Part shown: one piece after another, positions 50,346 to 62,979 of the stretch
Position numbering within the stretch: position 1 is the stretch's first letter
How the letters are laid out: each line of letters opens with the position of its first letter
Source of the DNA: Cydia pomonella
Lineage: Eukaryota > Arthropoda > Insecta > Lepidoptera > Tortricidae
Direction: 5' to 3'
Assembly (NCBI RefSeq): GCF_033807575.1
Contig: NC_084715.1
Span: forward strand, 5,257,349-5,321,348
Length of the DNA stretch: 64,000 nt
The notes under the pieces: model-generated
What the model saw: only the letters and a program-made list of their open reading frames with translations
What the model was told of the DNA's origin: nothing
Database searches by the model: none
Translations under genes and position numbers: made by a program

Positions 50346-52878
50346 ATACATACGAAATGGTATTTCTTTGTTAGAAAGTGACAAAAAGAAGTTTGTAAGA
50401 GGTTTCTAAGTTTTTTGAATAAGGAGATTTGTTTGGAGTATTGGAGCAAATATATTTTTTGAAGAACCTTTTGTTTTATAGGTTTTTAATATCGAATTGC
50501 GATAATTATGTACGTCTCTGCATACTTGGTACTTCCCATCCCACTCGACGAACATATTTTTGTAAAGTTACCACAGAGTTAATATACACCGAAGTTTGAC
50601 AGCGATTCAGGGACGAATCATGCTGTCCCATTCTATTGTATGGCATTATCCCTTTCGTATATTTAGGGTTGTCAAAATTCAAGTCATAATCTTATCTGTG
50701 GTCGTGCACGCAAAGTGGCGTCAAGTTGTGCCAGCCCTAATAATTGCTTGTAGCAATATTATACTGTGGCCAACAGAGCCGAGAATGCCCGAAAGGATCA
50801 GTGTCGCCCCATAGACTATACTTACTATTTGTCACTAATATAATTTTGTCCTGTTTCAGGTATGTACCAGTAATTGTAAGTAAATTACAACCACTGACAC
50901 GTCTTCAATCACTTACAAATATGAAGGGGAAGTGGGGGCAATTAAAATCCGTTGATTAATATGTAAATGTAATAAGATTACTCTCCTGAATAATGTAGGG
51001 ACCAGGTACGGTGGACGCTCATTATGTAGGTGTGTGATAACCCGTCTACAGCCTAGGGTATTATTAGCAGTTATTAATAAACATTAAGTTTGGCATAATT
51101 TTAAATTAAGCCGTCAGTCATATTTCTTTACATTTTTATTTTATTTTTTCTGCTTAAATATTCAATGTGACTGTTGATGCTGTAGGTGTTCCACAATACA
51201 AACTCGAAATACGGGATACGAAAAACAGTTTAATTTCCAAAAGTTACAGACACCACGTGAATTTTATATGAGAGCGATATGTACGTGTGTCGCGCGCGGA
51301 TAGACAAGCCGACTGACGCGTGGTCAAAAAACAAAACCGTTGGAACCTTGTCGCTGCGTCACACGTATATATTATGTACCTTCAAATTTGAGCTTAAAAC
51401 TAACATTGTACAAATTATGAGAGTACCACCATATTAAAGAAAATTAAAATAAAGAGAAAAAAAAAACCATTTTGAGCACGTCGCTATTCTGTTCTTGATG
51501 AAACATTTGTCAATAATTTTACTTATGGATCCAAAGATTTTCTTTAAAATAATAAAATCTTTCATTTAAATCAAGTAAGTTCTTATAACTAAGCTTATAC
51601 ACCCGATTAATTACTAATCAAACTTGAAAATCTGCACTTCCCGATTTCTCCCAGCGGTCCGGCCATGTTGTTTCGTCATCTTTATTAAATACGCATACCC
51701 CCTCCTCCTACCGTTGGTCACCATCCAGGCGTTAAAGGCATCAGCTATACCTCCCACCAGCAAATACTGATCTCCCCTTGCCCCCGCTGCCTTACTATGG
51801 TTACTTTAATGAAGGGGAGGCTGTAGCGAACTCACGGGCCTTGTTATTTTGGTTTTAGATGTTTGGCTCACTTGTCTAATGGGTTTGATTAAACTGGCAG
51901 TTTATTTGACGGTACGATGCGTGCGTTCGGCCACGTATGAATTTATGCTTAGACGACATTCGGTGTGAAGATTTTGCAGTCTCGCTGGGCTGTTGTTCCA
52001 TTAATTGGTATAACAGGACGTAACTTGGTCTAAAATTGCGACGTGGACTTTTCTATAGTGCGATGAAGCCTTACAACCATGTAGAGTGACTTGATAGATG
52101 AACTTGTACTCCGGAACCACCGCATTTTCAGATAAGAAAATTCAAGTATTTCAGAATGCTTTTACATCAAGAATCAAATTCGGTAAAAACAAACAGAAGC
52201 AACTTAGAATCATCAAGTACTTGCCTAGAAGAAACTGCTAAATTTGGTCCTTTTGTTGACCGAATTTGTATCCCAGAAAATCAATCGGAATATCGTCCAA
52301 AAAATATAGACACTTCCTGATGTATCCCATTTAATTTGTTAAAAGTCAGTTCTGATTATAGGATCCATAAGACATTAAAGGGACTTCTCAAATTTTGTAA
52401 AGATAAATTCGAACGCAACATACACAAACAGTGTATCATAGCCGTGTTTGACGTATTCATTGTCATAAACACTATAGTCATAAATCGTAAGAAATCCTCT
52501 AAGTAATACTTTCTAATGTCGTTTTTATAACATTTGCATCACTGCGTGTTTATTTTTTAATTCTCACATTCAAAACTTTAGGTATATCTTGAAGGGGAGT
52601 ATAAAGCAGATGTCATTTAGGGAAAGATGATCAACATGGATACAAAGTCGATAGGCTTGGCGCTATGCGTCAGGCCGCAGAATAACCAAGTCGGCCATTA
52701 AGGCACATTCACTTTGGTCTAGTTACTGGCAATAGTGCACTTTCGAGTACTTCCTACAAGATAATGATAAACTGACTGTAGTTTTGCAGAAAACGGTAAT
52801 ATTTTTTAACACAATTATTTAATTCTCAACTCAAGTGAATCTGTTTTCTTAATATTCTTCATATTGGTGAAACATTCT
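50346..52878. other. No gene recognised; one possible old repeat
   Basis: 50600-50720 (GATTCAGGGACGAATCATGC, TGTGGTCGTGCACGCAAAGT) resembles a lepidopteran repeat I recall, with no second copy here. 51640-51850 is GC-richer and repeat-free. No supported frames. Confidence 0.4.
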
Positions 52879-53020
52879 CAGAGTCGGAGCACATTTCACG
52901 GCCGCATGCCGGTCGGCTCCTTGGGGACGCTGACTGCTTCGGACAGACTCCATCGCTTCTGAAATACATCAAGTATAGGCACATTGAAAATGCGCTCCGG
53001 CGCGGCCCGACTCCAGCCGG
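52879..53020. mobile_element. Possible GC-rich TIR element
   Basis: CAGAGTCGGAGCACATTTCA at the left; AAAATGCGCTCCGGCGCGGC and CCGACTCC at the right, inverted with gaps. GC content is well above the flanks. Symmetry is weak. Confidence 0.4.
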
Positions 53021-53799
53021 ACGGTTGGAATCGTACATTATAGTTGTAGATAGAGATTATCGTCTAAAAAGTAGTAAATAAACAAGCCATTAGAGATAAT
53101 ACATAATATTGGATTCTTTTCGCACTTCGTCATTCTATGCCATTAGTTACTTTAATATTAGGTCAGTTAAAGCCGAAAAACTCGCTTTATATTAGCTCTA
53201 CTATATCCTCGTAAGTCCCGAAGTACATCTTAAACTATGTAATGTATCTATTGTAATTATCATGACGCGTAAAATTGTAATTTTATTCTTCTTAAACTAG
53301 TTCTAATTAAATTCGAGTTTTGAACTCATAAAGAAATAAAATAAAGTTCCAAATTCAACAGCCGCAAACACTGGCATGGGTCTTACGAGGACATACTGTT
53401 ACATTATGGCGTGGCGTGCACTTGACTGAAAACCCAAAGCTAAGATAAAATATGTATATTAGTGGACAGTACCAGTACTGGCACCAGCGACTGGATCACC
53501 GTAAATCTGCCTCTAAGTCCAGCAGATTCAGCTCAAAAGCGACGTTTCTAATACTCGTCAGCTAAGCTCGGGGCTGTTTCGACGTAAGTCAATAATATTG
53601 AAATCCCATCCGGACTAACACTGGGCCGCTTCTAGAAATTTCCGACAGATTGTTTGGGGAAGAAAATGGGATTGACGTGTATCCAGGCAAGATCTCTTGT
53701 TCTTTGACAGACCATGTTGGCTCCTAAAATTACTGTGCCAGTAATAACGTCATAGGTGAATTGAAGATAGTTATCTAAAAAGTTACGAGTTTGTTTGAC
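53021..53799. other. No gene recognised
   Basis: AT-rich spacer. CAGTACCAGTACTGGCACCAG at about 53467 is a short dyad. Confidence 0.4.
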
Positions 53800-53925
53800 A
53801 GTAAAGTAGATGAGAAAAGGTTCTCTTTATTCAACATTTTGAACAAAACAAGTTTTTTTACCAGTAAAATAGATGATAAAAGGTTTTCTTTATTCACCAT
53901 TTTGAACAAAACCAGTTTTTTTACC
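53800..53925. repeat. Tandem duplication, about 62-bp unit, two copies
   Basis: AGTAAAGTAGATGAGAAAAG, ATTTTGAACAAAACAAG and TTTTTTTACC, then AGTAAAATAGATGATAAAAG, ATTTTGAACAAAACCAG and TTTTTTTACC. About seven differences. Confidence 0.85.
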
Positions 53926-54213
53926 AAACTTTTTTCCCAAATTTTAAGACGATAAACCAATCGAACGAATTGTTAAAATTTTTGGATTCAGGCACTAAGT
54001 AGTTACTTTAGAAATATAGAAATGAGAGTAATCAAAATATACAGAACAAAATAGACTTATTCTTAACTTTCGACTTTCACATTTTTTACCATAAAAAATA
54101 AGAATTTAGTATGGTTATTGATTTGGTAATTCATATAAACTCGTTATGGTAATTCAAAAAAGTTACTGGTTAACCCAAACAGATAGCCCTCCTTATCGAT
54201 TGCGAGAGCTCCT
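53926..54213. other. Spacer, nothing seen
   Basis: AT-rich. Confidence 0.4.
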
Positions 54214-54260
54214 GATATTTAATCCATTCGAGTAAAAGATATTTAATCCATTCAAGTAAA
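54214..54260. repeat. Tandem 24-bp duplication
   Basis: GATATTTAATCCATTCGAGT AAAA and GATATTTAATCCATTCAAGT AAA. Confidence 0.85.
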
Positions 54261-54746
54261 TTGTTAGGGAACTGCACAAAATCCCACTTAAAACCTAAGT
54301 CAGTAATCCAAACAAACATTATAGTATTCACATCTAACCTCCGATAACTAAGCTGCACAATATAGACACTCAAATCCATTCCCAACGTGAGCAAATCTTA
54401 CGGAGCGGTCATATCTACCCATAGCGCCCTCCGATAATTAGGATAGTGCCCATCCACCTACAAACGCCTATAACGCAACGCTTTTCATACATAGATAGTG
54501 CATTTTGAACTTAGAACGATAGTGCATCTCCGTTTACCGAATGAGAATAAAGCCTACGTCTTTGTCTGGGTGGGGCGTGTGTGTGTGTGAGGGGGTGCAT
54601 ACGTTTGTGTGCGTTTTATAGTGGACGAGACTTTGATGGGGATCAGTGTAGACAAGAAGCGGTAGAGGCACTTTTAAGGTTTAAGATTAATGTGGAATAA
54701 GATTTGATTTGTTATGGTTTTCGTATATTCAGATTTTCTTGATTTA
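54261..54746. other. No gene; GT microsatellite
   Basis: GGGCGTGTGTGTGTGTGAGG at about 54573. Nothing else. Confidence 0.5.
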
Positions 54747-54883
54747 TAGCCCGATTCGAACTTTAAGATACGTCAAACATTTGCTAAAGATATGATATGG
54801 ATTAGATATGTTAATGTCAAAAGTGACGTCTCTTCAATCAAAAACGTCACTTTTGTCATTTTTTACGTATCAATCGGGCCGTA
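54747..54883. mobile_element. TIR element, AGCCCGATTCGAACTTTAAG
   Basis: TAGCCCGATTCGAACTTTAA and GATACGTCAAACATTTG at the left; ACGTATCAATCGGGCCGTA at the right. Inner pair AAAAGTGACGTCTCTT/AAAACGTCACTTTTG. About 137 bp. Related to 42.78 kb. Confidence 0.65.
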
Positions 54884-55063
54884 TTTCGTACAGGGTTCGC
54901 ATGTGTCGTAGGATTTCTTAAAAACATTCGATCTCCATAAAATCACCTCATCGGGATGAAAACCGTTGTAATCCATCGCTATTTTCTGGAAGTATCCGGT
55001 GATGATAAAATATTAAATTAGAAATGAATGAACAATGTTATTTTTTTAGTGCAAAATACCTAC
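54884..55063. other. Spacer
   Basis: Nothing recognised. Confidence 0.4.
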
Positions 55064-55152
55064 GTACAATCGAGTTCATAAATATGTATACATTTTTTCA
55101 CCTTAATCCATTGCGATAAGGTGAAAAAATGTATACATATGAATTCGACTGC
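55064..55152. mobile_element. Hairpin MITE, GTACAGTCGAGTTCATAAAT family, copy 2
   Basis: GTACAATCGAGTTCATAAAT, ATGTATACATTTTTTCACCT and TAATCCATTGCGATAAGGTG, then AAAAAATGTATACATAT and GAATTCGACTGCA. Nearly perfect stem, same loop as 18.7 kb. Confidence 0.8.
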
Positions 55153-56097
55153 AACATAATATTTATTACAGTACTGAGGAAATATATGTTTAGTTTATTT
55201 TTTAATGCAAACCTTTTAATAACCAGCAACGATTGTATAATTTTAGTATTAACGATAGTTAAAGGGTTGATTTAAAAAGCAGCCTATAAGTAAATGTAAA
55301 ACCAATCCAAAGTTTAACCAATATTCAATTAATTCAATTTGTAATCTTGAAATAAAAGGAAACGTGATTTATTATTTCATTATTCTAGATTAATAGGGAC
55401 AATGGGCCCGGCCACATTTTAATTTACTCGTCAAATTTGCAAGACATCTTTAATTTGCCGCCTTTCCAGTAATCAGAATCCTTTGGAGATTTTAATATTT
55501 TTTTTCTAAAGAAAAAATGGCGTTCGTTAATTAAACCGAAATCGAATTAATTTGGCAAAAAGTAAATTATTCCACCCCTTTTGCCCCCCTGGTTGGGGGG
55601 TATGTACGCATGCCATAAACTAATATTCGCTTGGACACTACTTGAAGTTATTGGACAATGTAAATGAAGGCTCTGGTGTAATGCCTTATGCCCCCACCGC
55701 CCACCACCCCTCTCATCAGTAAGGATTGGGCCCTTTAATGTATTCACGGCAACTTCGGGATGAGACTTGTATTAGTATCATAATGAGACGTGGCCCTTAG
55801 GAATTATGGCTATACTTGGGTCGGTATTATCCCTAACCTAGTTTCAATTTCTATCCGAATGTATAGTGGAGGTAGATCGTATCGAAACATCGGGGCATTT
55901 GTGAGGTTATCTTGTACGAATTAGGTTAGTTAGTTTGTGTTAGAGCGGATTAGGTTTGCGTATCCTTTGGTTGCGAGAATCATCAGATGAATCATATATT
56001 CACGGTACATAAGTATAAGTATTAAGCAGGCTATCGCTCCATATTTATAAGGCATTCCACAAGAATGTCGCTTACGAAATGCCATTATTCTATGACG
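55153..56097. other. No gene; possible conserved-type patch
   Basis: 55390-55740 is repeat-free, with homopurine/pyrimidine G/C runs (TTGCCCCCCTGGTTGGGGGG) and TTAATTAAACC near 55520. It could be regulatory, but no direct evidence. Confidence 0.3.
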
Positions 56098-56270
56098 TCG
56101 TAGTAATACAGCGCTACGCGATAATCGCAAATTCGCGCGAATTTTACTCGCTCGAACGCGCGATCAAACATATTGAACTCAAATAGGTGTCGTAATTGAC
56201 AATCGAGTTCAATATGTTTGATCGCGAGTAAAATTCGCGCGAATATGCGATAGTCGCGTTGTATTAGGAC
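56098..56270. mobile_element. Foldback, CGCGATAATCGCAAATTCGCG arms
   Basis: TAATACAGCGCTACGCGATA, AATTCGCGCGAATTTTACTC and GATCAAACATATTGAACTC at the left; GAGTTCAATATGTTTGATCG, CGAGTAAAATTCGCGCGAAT and GTCGCGTTGTATTA at the right. Arms of about 75 bp. The right arm lacks about 14 bp (GCTCGAACGCG region). Confidence 0.8.
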
Positions 56271-56442
56271 GACGCCTAATACTTCTGAAAATACTGAGAA
56301 AGCGATATTTGGTCTGGATTTCATGACTTGGCTTACAAATTAGTAGTATATTCTCGAGCTTTATGCATTTGATTGAGATAGTTGTCATAAAAGCATTTCA
56401 AAAGCGACATCTAGTTATGTGTATATTTATCCTTACCGCATC

Positions 56443-56636
56443 AGTACCCCTAATGTAAATTTATTCGATTACGAAACGTGACGTATGCGTTTGCGTTAAG
56501 TCTCATTTTGTATGGGATTTTAAGTTTCCAAAACGTCCCGCTTGGCGCGCTGTTTCTAAATCCCATACAAAATGAGACTTAACGCAAACGCGTACGTCAC
56601 GTTTCGCTATCGAATAAATTTACACTAGGGGTACTG
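56443..56636. mobile_element. Palindromic MITE (CAGTACCCCTAGTG family), most symmetric copy
   Basis: CAGTACCCCTAATGTAAATT, ACGAAACGTGACGTATGCG, AGTCTCATTTTGTATGGGAT on the left; ATCCCATACAAAATGAGACT, CGCGTACGTCACGTTTCG, AATTTACACTAGGGGTACTG on the right. 194 bp. Arms are nearly perfect over about 85 bp. Confidence 0.85.
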
Positions 56637-57712
56637 ATTGAGTTTACAGCTGTTACAATCGTGTAAACAAATACAATGTACGTAATGTCAAACTCATATT
56701 TTTGTGTTAATACATATCTCGACAAGTACCTATACGAAGTCATGTACTATCGGGCCCCAATGGTTTCCTAGTGAAGTTAGTAAGCGAGTTACAGCAATGA
56801 AGTTTTGTTATCGAAGGCGGCAACAGATCGATAATGCTGCCAATTAGTCTGTACCAATTTTCCAATAAAACTTCAAACTGTTTTCCATTCCATTATCTCC
56901 CACCCTTTATTGCTAGCAAAGTTAAGCCACGACTCTTCCATTTCGTCCTGAAATTATTACAATAATAATATTATTATATTAATAATTGTATTGATAAGGA
57001 GGCTCTCTGTAATAAGGGTAAACCGTCCCCTTTCTGCCAGCCATCCTCAATAGGAGAATTTATGTAACTAATGAAATAAGCGAACGCCCCCTACCCCCGG
57101 ACAGCCACCCCTTCATTATCGGAAAGTTTGAAATATAATTTGAAATTATGCTCAATGTTATATTGAAGATAAGAGAAACACAAATTCCTTTAATTGGACT
57201 TGTTAAAGTGACTCAAATTAAGTTAACACTAAGTTGATGGTATTACTTTCGGAGCGTCGAGTGACCGATCTAAGAAAATGGCGATTTACAGAGCGTTCTT
57301 TTCGTAATAGCTTTGAACGGTTTAAAATTTAATAACGGTGACTTTTATGGGGATATATTATTGGTTATCTTGGAACTTTGATAACGGTGGTAACTTAAGG
57401 TAATGGGCAAGATTAGAAGTGTGCATATTGAAAATTGGTTATCGAAAATGTCCAATTACGTATTGATTAAAGACAAACTCAAACTCTTTAACACTTAAAT
57501 CTTAACTGTGTTTTATCTGAGTTCGTACTCAAGTATCTAGTTAAAGTAGTTTACTGTAGTATTAGTTTTAATACAAAACAGAATACAGTTATACTTCGTT
57601 TTTTAGCGGAAGAAAGAACTTCGCAGAAGTAAGCTTGTGTTGCTTTTGAAGTAAATTATAAGTATTGACTATGCTTCATTAGATAATTACATTATTATTA
57701 ACAATAGGGTTG
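56637..57712. other. No gene recognised
   Basis: 56940-57120 has GC-richer motifs (CGCCCCCTACCCCCGGACAG) in unique sequence. No frames supported. Confidence 0.4.
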
Positions 57713-58425
57713 TTTCCATCTACAAATCTTAGGGCAGAATTGTATCCCAATAAATTCTTTTGGATTAAAAGAACATATTAAACTACTTTTAGGGGACCTG
57801 TAATGACCATATTTTTGTAAATATTGAATTTAAAATATCTTTTGGCATACGTCACGTGACCAAACTCGAAACGTCATTGAAGATTCTGATGACGTCACAA
57901 CTCTCGGATTGACACTGTTGACAGTTAGGCGATAAACAACAAATGACAAATGTCAGTTGACAGTTCGTATCTTCTACGTGTGTATGTAGTTATGTGTCAA
58001 ACCGTACACTGTGACGTCACACAATTTTCAAAGAGCGTTTTGGGCGCGAAAGCATCTGTCAAAGCCGTTTAATGACCATATTTTTGTAAATATTGAATTT
58101 AAAATATCTTTTGGCATACGTCACGTGACCAAACTCGAAACGTCATTGAAGATTCTGATGACGTCACAACTCTCGGATTGACACTGTTGACAGTTAGGCG
58201 ATAAACAACAAATGACAAATGTCAGTTGACAGTTCGTATCTTCTACGTGTGTATGTAGTTATGTGTCAAACCGTACACTGTGACGTCACACAATTTTCAA
58301 AGAGCGTTTTGGGCGCGAAAGCATCTGTCAAAGCCGTTTTTAGTATAAAAGTTGAATTTTGGGGCAACTTTTAGTTAATATAGAACGTAATACAAGCGTT
58401 TCAAAAAATTGGAAACAACCCTATT
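57713..58425. mobile_element. TIR element, AATAGGGTTGTTTCC family, copy B
   Basis: Left AATAGGGTTGTTTCCATCTA and right TTGGAAACAACCCTATT are perfect over AATAGGGTTGTTTCCA. The body matches 2.78-3.27 kb, but an internal 269-bp block is present twice (57802-58070 and 58071-58339). Each block has one CACGTGAC and two TGACGTCA. The single-block length would be 444 bp against 485 bp for copy A. Confidence 0.85.
57802..58339. repeat. Exact 269-bp tandem duplication
   Basis: Both units run from AATGACCATATTTTTGTAAA to GCATCTGTCAAAGCCGTTT and appear identical base for base. The rest of copy B follows once. Confidence 0.85.
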
Positions 58426-58505
58426 AAAGAGCCTGATAAAAACTACACGATTACTTTTGTGGAGTTCTTACACAGAATACACTTTTGTATCGACATTTTT
58501 GTTGT

Positions 58506-58700
58506 CAGTACCCCTAGTGTAAATAAATTCGATTTCGAAACGTGACGTACGCGTTTGCGTTTAGTCTCATTTTGTATTGGATTTAGAAAGAGCGCGCCAA
58601 GCGGGACGTTTTGGAAACTCAAAATCCTATACAAAACGAGACTTAACGCAAACGCGTTCGTCACGTTATGATGTCCATTAAATTTACACTAGGGGTACTG
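58506..58700. mobile_element. Palindromic MITE (CAGTACCCCTAGTG family), full length
   Basis: CAGTACCCCTAGTGTAAATA to TTTACACTAGGGGTACTG, 195 bp. Differs from 46.15 kb at few positions and shares its arm variants. Short minus frames in the two copies give look-alike peptides (for example KRKRVRHVSK), which are by-products of the shared repeat. Confidence 0.85.
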
Positions 58701-59984
58701 AAACAAGTATTTTAAATTTAGAATTAAATATGCTCTTCCTTCGATCATCTTATTTAGATATCTTACTACCCTTTCTACTTGTTAGGTAAACCTACAGTAT
58801 GCGTATATTACGAGTATTCAATTCTATTCTCTATCCATGTTATTCTACAACACCAATATTAATCGAAAGCACGGAAATGATTCTAACACCCATTTTAGAC
58901 CAGTGCCTCACTCTCCATCCCAAAACGCGCTAACTGCCTCAAAGCACTACGACGCCGTACACCGCTGTTTCATTGCAGCCTTCAGTGCCTTTACCTTTGC
59001 TTTGTGCCAAGGCCCAGACCGACCCAAAACCTAAAGGACCTAACTATACTGGGTCCGATCAACACGGAACCTAAGGCTTGCGGGTCAACTATCGATTCGA
59101 CCCGCGACCCCACAGGGGGGCGCAACTTGAGACCGCCACAATTAGGGTTCCGTATCTAATTATATTTCTGATTTACGGACCCAACTGGGATTTGTATGTG
59201 ACGTCATTAAAAATTAACTGGATATCTAATGTCGATAGATAACATTAACATATACCTTTATTAAAATGCGAGTGTAATATTTAAATTTACGAATATTATG
59301 CCAAGTTTTAATACACGTCGCTAAAAATAATATGTTCATCAAAATTTTAAGATTAAAAATATATAGTTACTAAACTTTATGTATACCTACACTAACAAGA
59401 CACAAAGCTAATGGATTATTTTCCTTATTCTAATGGAATACTCTAATATAATTGTAGAAATCCGTTTATTTTTTCGAACGCCATTTGTTTCTATATCTGA
59501 AATATTAATGAAGGGTTTTTTTTTTTTAAGATATAAAGAATCTATAAAATTCACATTATGCATTCTCCTTAAAAGACAACTCAAAATCTAACATACAGCA
59601 TGCTCCACAATTCAAAACGGCTCCAGACAATATCGACCTAAAACAAATTGCGCCGTTCCAATTAGATGCAAGATCGAGATCTAATTATTCTGCCCAGGCA
59701 CTATTCTGACTGTCGACAAGCGATTTCGGAAATTACTAAGGCGTGGACGTAAGGGGGGCAGCGTCGGTCAATCTGAGATCACCCTGTATAAATTTTAGTA
59801 GACTTTGATTTAGATGTTTTATGAGGGTTGGTTAATTTGTTGTTGGATGAGGTATCTGTGCTGTTGTTTGGATATGTTTTATGATTCGATTTCGACAAAA
59901 ATATATGAAAATGTTTTTAGAAGTAACTGAGGTCTGTATGATTTTTAGGTAGATAACTTGACTTTTTCAAGATTAGTTGCCAAG
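58701..59984. other. No gene recognised
   Basis: 58860-59170 is GC-richer and may be an old repeat (AACGCGCTAACTGCCTCAAA, TTAGGGTTCCGTATC). No second copy was found. The remainder is AT-rich. Confidence 0.4.
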
Positions 59985-60047
59985 CAGACCCCAGGCTCCC
60001 ATGGGCCGTGGCAAAAATGCCGGTACAACGCGAGGATGAAGAAAGAG
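59985..60047 (+). mobile_element. SINE-B 3' end fragment
   Basis: CAAGCAGACCCCAGGCTCCC, ATGGGCCGTGGCAAAAATGC and CGGTACAACGCGAGGATGAA match the tail of 20.87 kb inverted. Confidence 0.7.
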
Positions 60048-60667
60048 GGGATAAGTTGACTTTTTGTTGCAAAATTCAATAAATGAAAATATATAAAAAA
60101 AACTGCAGGCATTCTTAACGATTACTTCGGCAATTTTTCTGAACTCAAATTGTTTAAGTATGTATAAAACAGATAAATAAAATCATAGTGGACCAATAAA
60201 AATATTGGGTATTTGCATACGCCTTAGAATAACTAAAATATTCATAAAAATATATAAAATAAACTTTAACTTATGAACGATGCACGGATTGCAAAGTTCG
60301 CAGATTCAAGTCCTGACAGAAGCGGTTTATTTTCCGTTTTACCTTTAATATATATGTTTTTTAAATAAACTTTAATACACAAAGACAAATATGACATGAT
60401 TTTATTATTCACACTTCTGACACTATCTTCTAATTTAATTTTGGTCGAGTAACTCGCACACTACTCGCACTAGTAGTCAAGTAACTGGCATCGCAAATTT
60501 TCGCCTCTCATTAACATAGCAATTTAATTAATCAAGTCTTTGCCGCCATTGTTTGTCTGTCCGTATAGACGTTGGGTTAGTATATAGTTTTAGTTAGTTA
60601 CTATTTGATTTTCTAGTAGATTTTTTTCATTAAATACCTCATATTATTTAATTAGTATAACTTTTCA
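60048..60667. other. No gene; possible tRNA-like trace
   Basis: GATGCACGGATTGCAAAGTT and CGCAGATTCAAGTCCTGACA (60279-60322) look like a degraded B-box region of another tRNA-derived head. Too short to call. Confidence 0.4.
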
Positions 60668-60746
60668 CGACCGGTTTGGCCTAGTGGGTAGTGACCCTGC
60701 CTACGAAGCTGATGGTCCCGGGTTCAAATCCTGGCAAGGACATTTA
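60668..60746 (+). mobile_element. SINE-A head only, plus strand
   Basis: CGACCGGTTTGGCCTAGTGG, GTAGTGACCCTGCCTACGAA and CCCGGGTTCAAATCCTGGCA: intact A-box and B-box. It stops at CATTTATT and passes directly into an inverted SINE-A. Confidence 0.85.
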
Positions 60747-60958
60747 TTCTTGTGTTGAGTGTACTTAGACAACGATAATATATAATATATTAATATTTAT
60801 AAATACTTAAATAAGTAGAAAACACCCATGACTCAGGAACAAATATCCATGCTCATCAAGTCATCACGCAAATAAATGTCCTTACCGGGATTCGAACCCA
60901 GGACCATCGGCTTCATAGGCAGGGTCACTACCCACTAGGCCAGACCGATCGTCAAAAT
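60747..60958 (-). mobile_element. SINE-A, minus strand, tail truncated
   Basis: Minus strand: head GACGATCGGTCTGGCCTAGT, B-box GGGTTCGAATCC, then ATTTGCGTGATGACTTGATG, AGTCATGGGTGTTTTCTACT and a TA-rich run to CGTTGTCTAAGTACACTCAA. It ends before TTGAGCTTACTG. Head sequences differ from the plus copy at several sites. Confidence 0.85.
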
Positions 60959-62979
60959 AAATTGATTGATTTTGATCCGAAGTGTTTTTCCAATTCAATT
61001 GTTCAAAAATCGAGCATAAATATTTTTTCACGTCAATTTTTTTCCTAGCTTACCATATCCAGTCAATATAATGAAAAATAATTCCTAACTATGACTGAAT
61101 ACCGTCGGGAGCCCAGTCCGTCACAAACACAGATAACACAACGCTGGAATCTAAGCCAGGTGCATCGCCCGTACAAGACTCCCCCTACATCATCTCATTT
61201 GAATTTCTAACCAGGCAACCTCCATGCAATTATTGGATTAATGTAAATTACGCAGTCTACAGCCACTGTGCACTATCGGGGACAGGGCTTAATTAGTATC
61301 CGGTTAAGATCATTTAAGTGTAAAGAAAATTCAGTCTTCAGTGGAAGATTATAGGGTTAAAGTTTGTAGGTTTTTGAGGTTATGTTTATTTGCCGTTATT
61401 CGAAATTGCGAAATTGTATTTGGATGCAAGTGTTGAGATAGAACGCGTACTTCAAAAGAATCTTAAATTGTATTCAGTATATGAAAGCTAGTAAGCCTTA
61501 ATGAAATCAGCAGGCGTATTATAATCACGTAAGTAATAACATAATACTATTTACGCTACTTTTTTACACCGCGCGTCGAAGGCAAGCATGTTATGACCGA
61601 CCTTTTATCACTTTCATCTATTGAGTTGAAACATCCGTCACTCTTGTCTTGCAATTATTCGGAAAAGCGCGTCAAATGTGTTTTCCGCGACTATAATCGA
61701 TAAAAACCGTGCAGAATTGCGTTAGTTCGGTAAAGATTAGGACTAAAAGGTATCATGAAGATTATAATCTCTTGTGGCTTAAAACAAACATCACATTACT
61801 ACACCTTACCTTATAATATTATATAGTTACTAAATTCAAACAAAAATCTTAACACAGTAAGTTCGATAAAGTTATCCGTCAAATAAAAAGGATCAAGCAT
61901 TCCAAAACAATGCGTAAAACAATTCAGAAATAAAAACATCACGAATTCCCGGCACCCGACCCACATCACTAAACTCAAAGTAACACCGTCTAAACAAAAG
62001 TTGACGCGCGAACGAAAGGCAAAACCTCAAAACACGCCGTGACCTCGAAAATGCACGTAGGTGAAAGCCCCCGGGTTCACGTAAGGGAACAAAAAATAGG
62101 GGGAGGGCAGAAGGGGGCCGCCCGTGAATGAACGAAGGAGGCACGTCCTTGAGGCAAAAAAGTCACGTGACCCAGTTCAACAGGTGGCTTCGTGAGTGTG
62201 TCCTTGCCGGCTTAGAAAAACGCATTCGAGATTCGGATTTTGCGGCGCCGCGTTCGCTTGAGAGCGTTCGGAATTTAAAATTAGTTCGAAGTTTGAACAT
62301 TTCTTTTCTATTATACTAGTTTTCTTCATAATTATAGTCTGTGATATTAGGTACGTGTTGTCTTTTGATTTATGTGACCGTGTCTTAGGCGTTTTTCGAT
62401 TGCTAGTTGCATTCGAAATTTAAATTGCTTTCTAAATTTGAACATGGGTTAAGTTAGGTTCATTTAAACTTTATAAAGTATTGTCTTTTGTTTTCGTCTA
62501 TACTCTATATATTGAGACGGGAGCTTCGGCGTTTTGTGACAGTGAATTTCGTTAATAAATTAAACTGCTTTCTTTGTTTGAACCCTTTCTTCCCATTTCT
62601 AGTTACCTTGTCTTACTCATGTTTTAATTTGATTACATAAGTATGACTTGTCTTTTGCTTTCGTATTTTTTGTGACTCGGTTTTCGAACTCTGCAAAAGG
62701 AAACATCACGTATATGTGTAAACATTTCATGAGTGCGTACGAGTCAAACATTAATATATCATGGTATGTATGGTGGATAGTTATATCTTGAAATAGACTG
62801 TTACAAAAACAAAAAAATAAAAACTCATTCACATATTATTTCTGTATTAAATGCTTCCAATGAGACTTGAAATTATTCCGATTTTCGTTGCACTTTTCAT
62901 ATTTCACAGGCAATCTTGTACATTCTACTTATGTAGGTAGACCTGTGGTTCAGTACTATATTAGACTCAGCACACACTC
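60959..62979. other. No gene recognised; GC-rich patch
   Basis: 61980-62290 is GC- and CG-rich, with short frames on both strands lacking domains. TTCGAAATTTAAATTGCTTT (62413) resembles TTTGGAATTTAAAATTAGTT-type sequence nearby, only weakly. Nothing firm. Confidence 0.4.
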
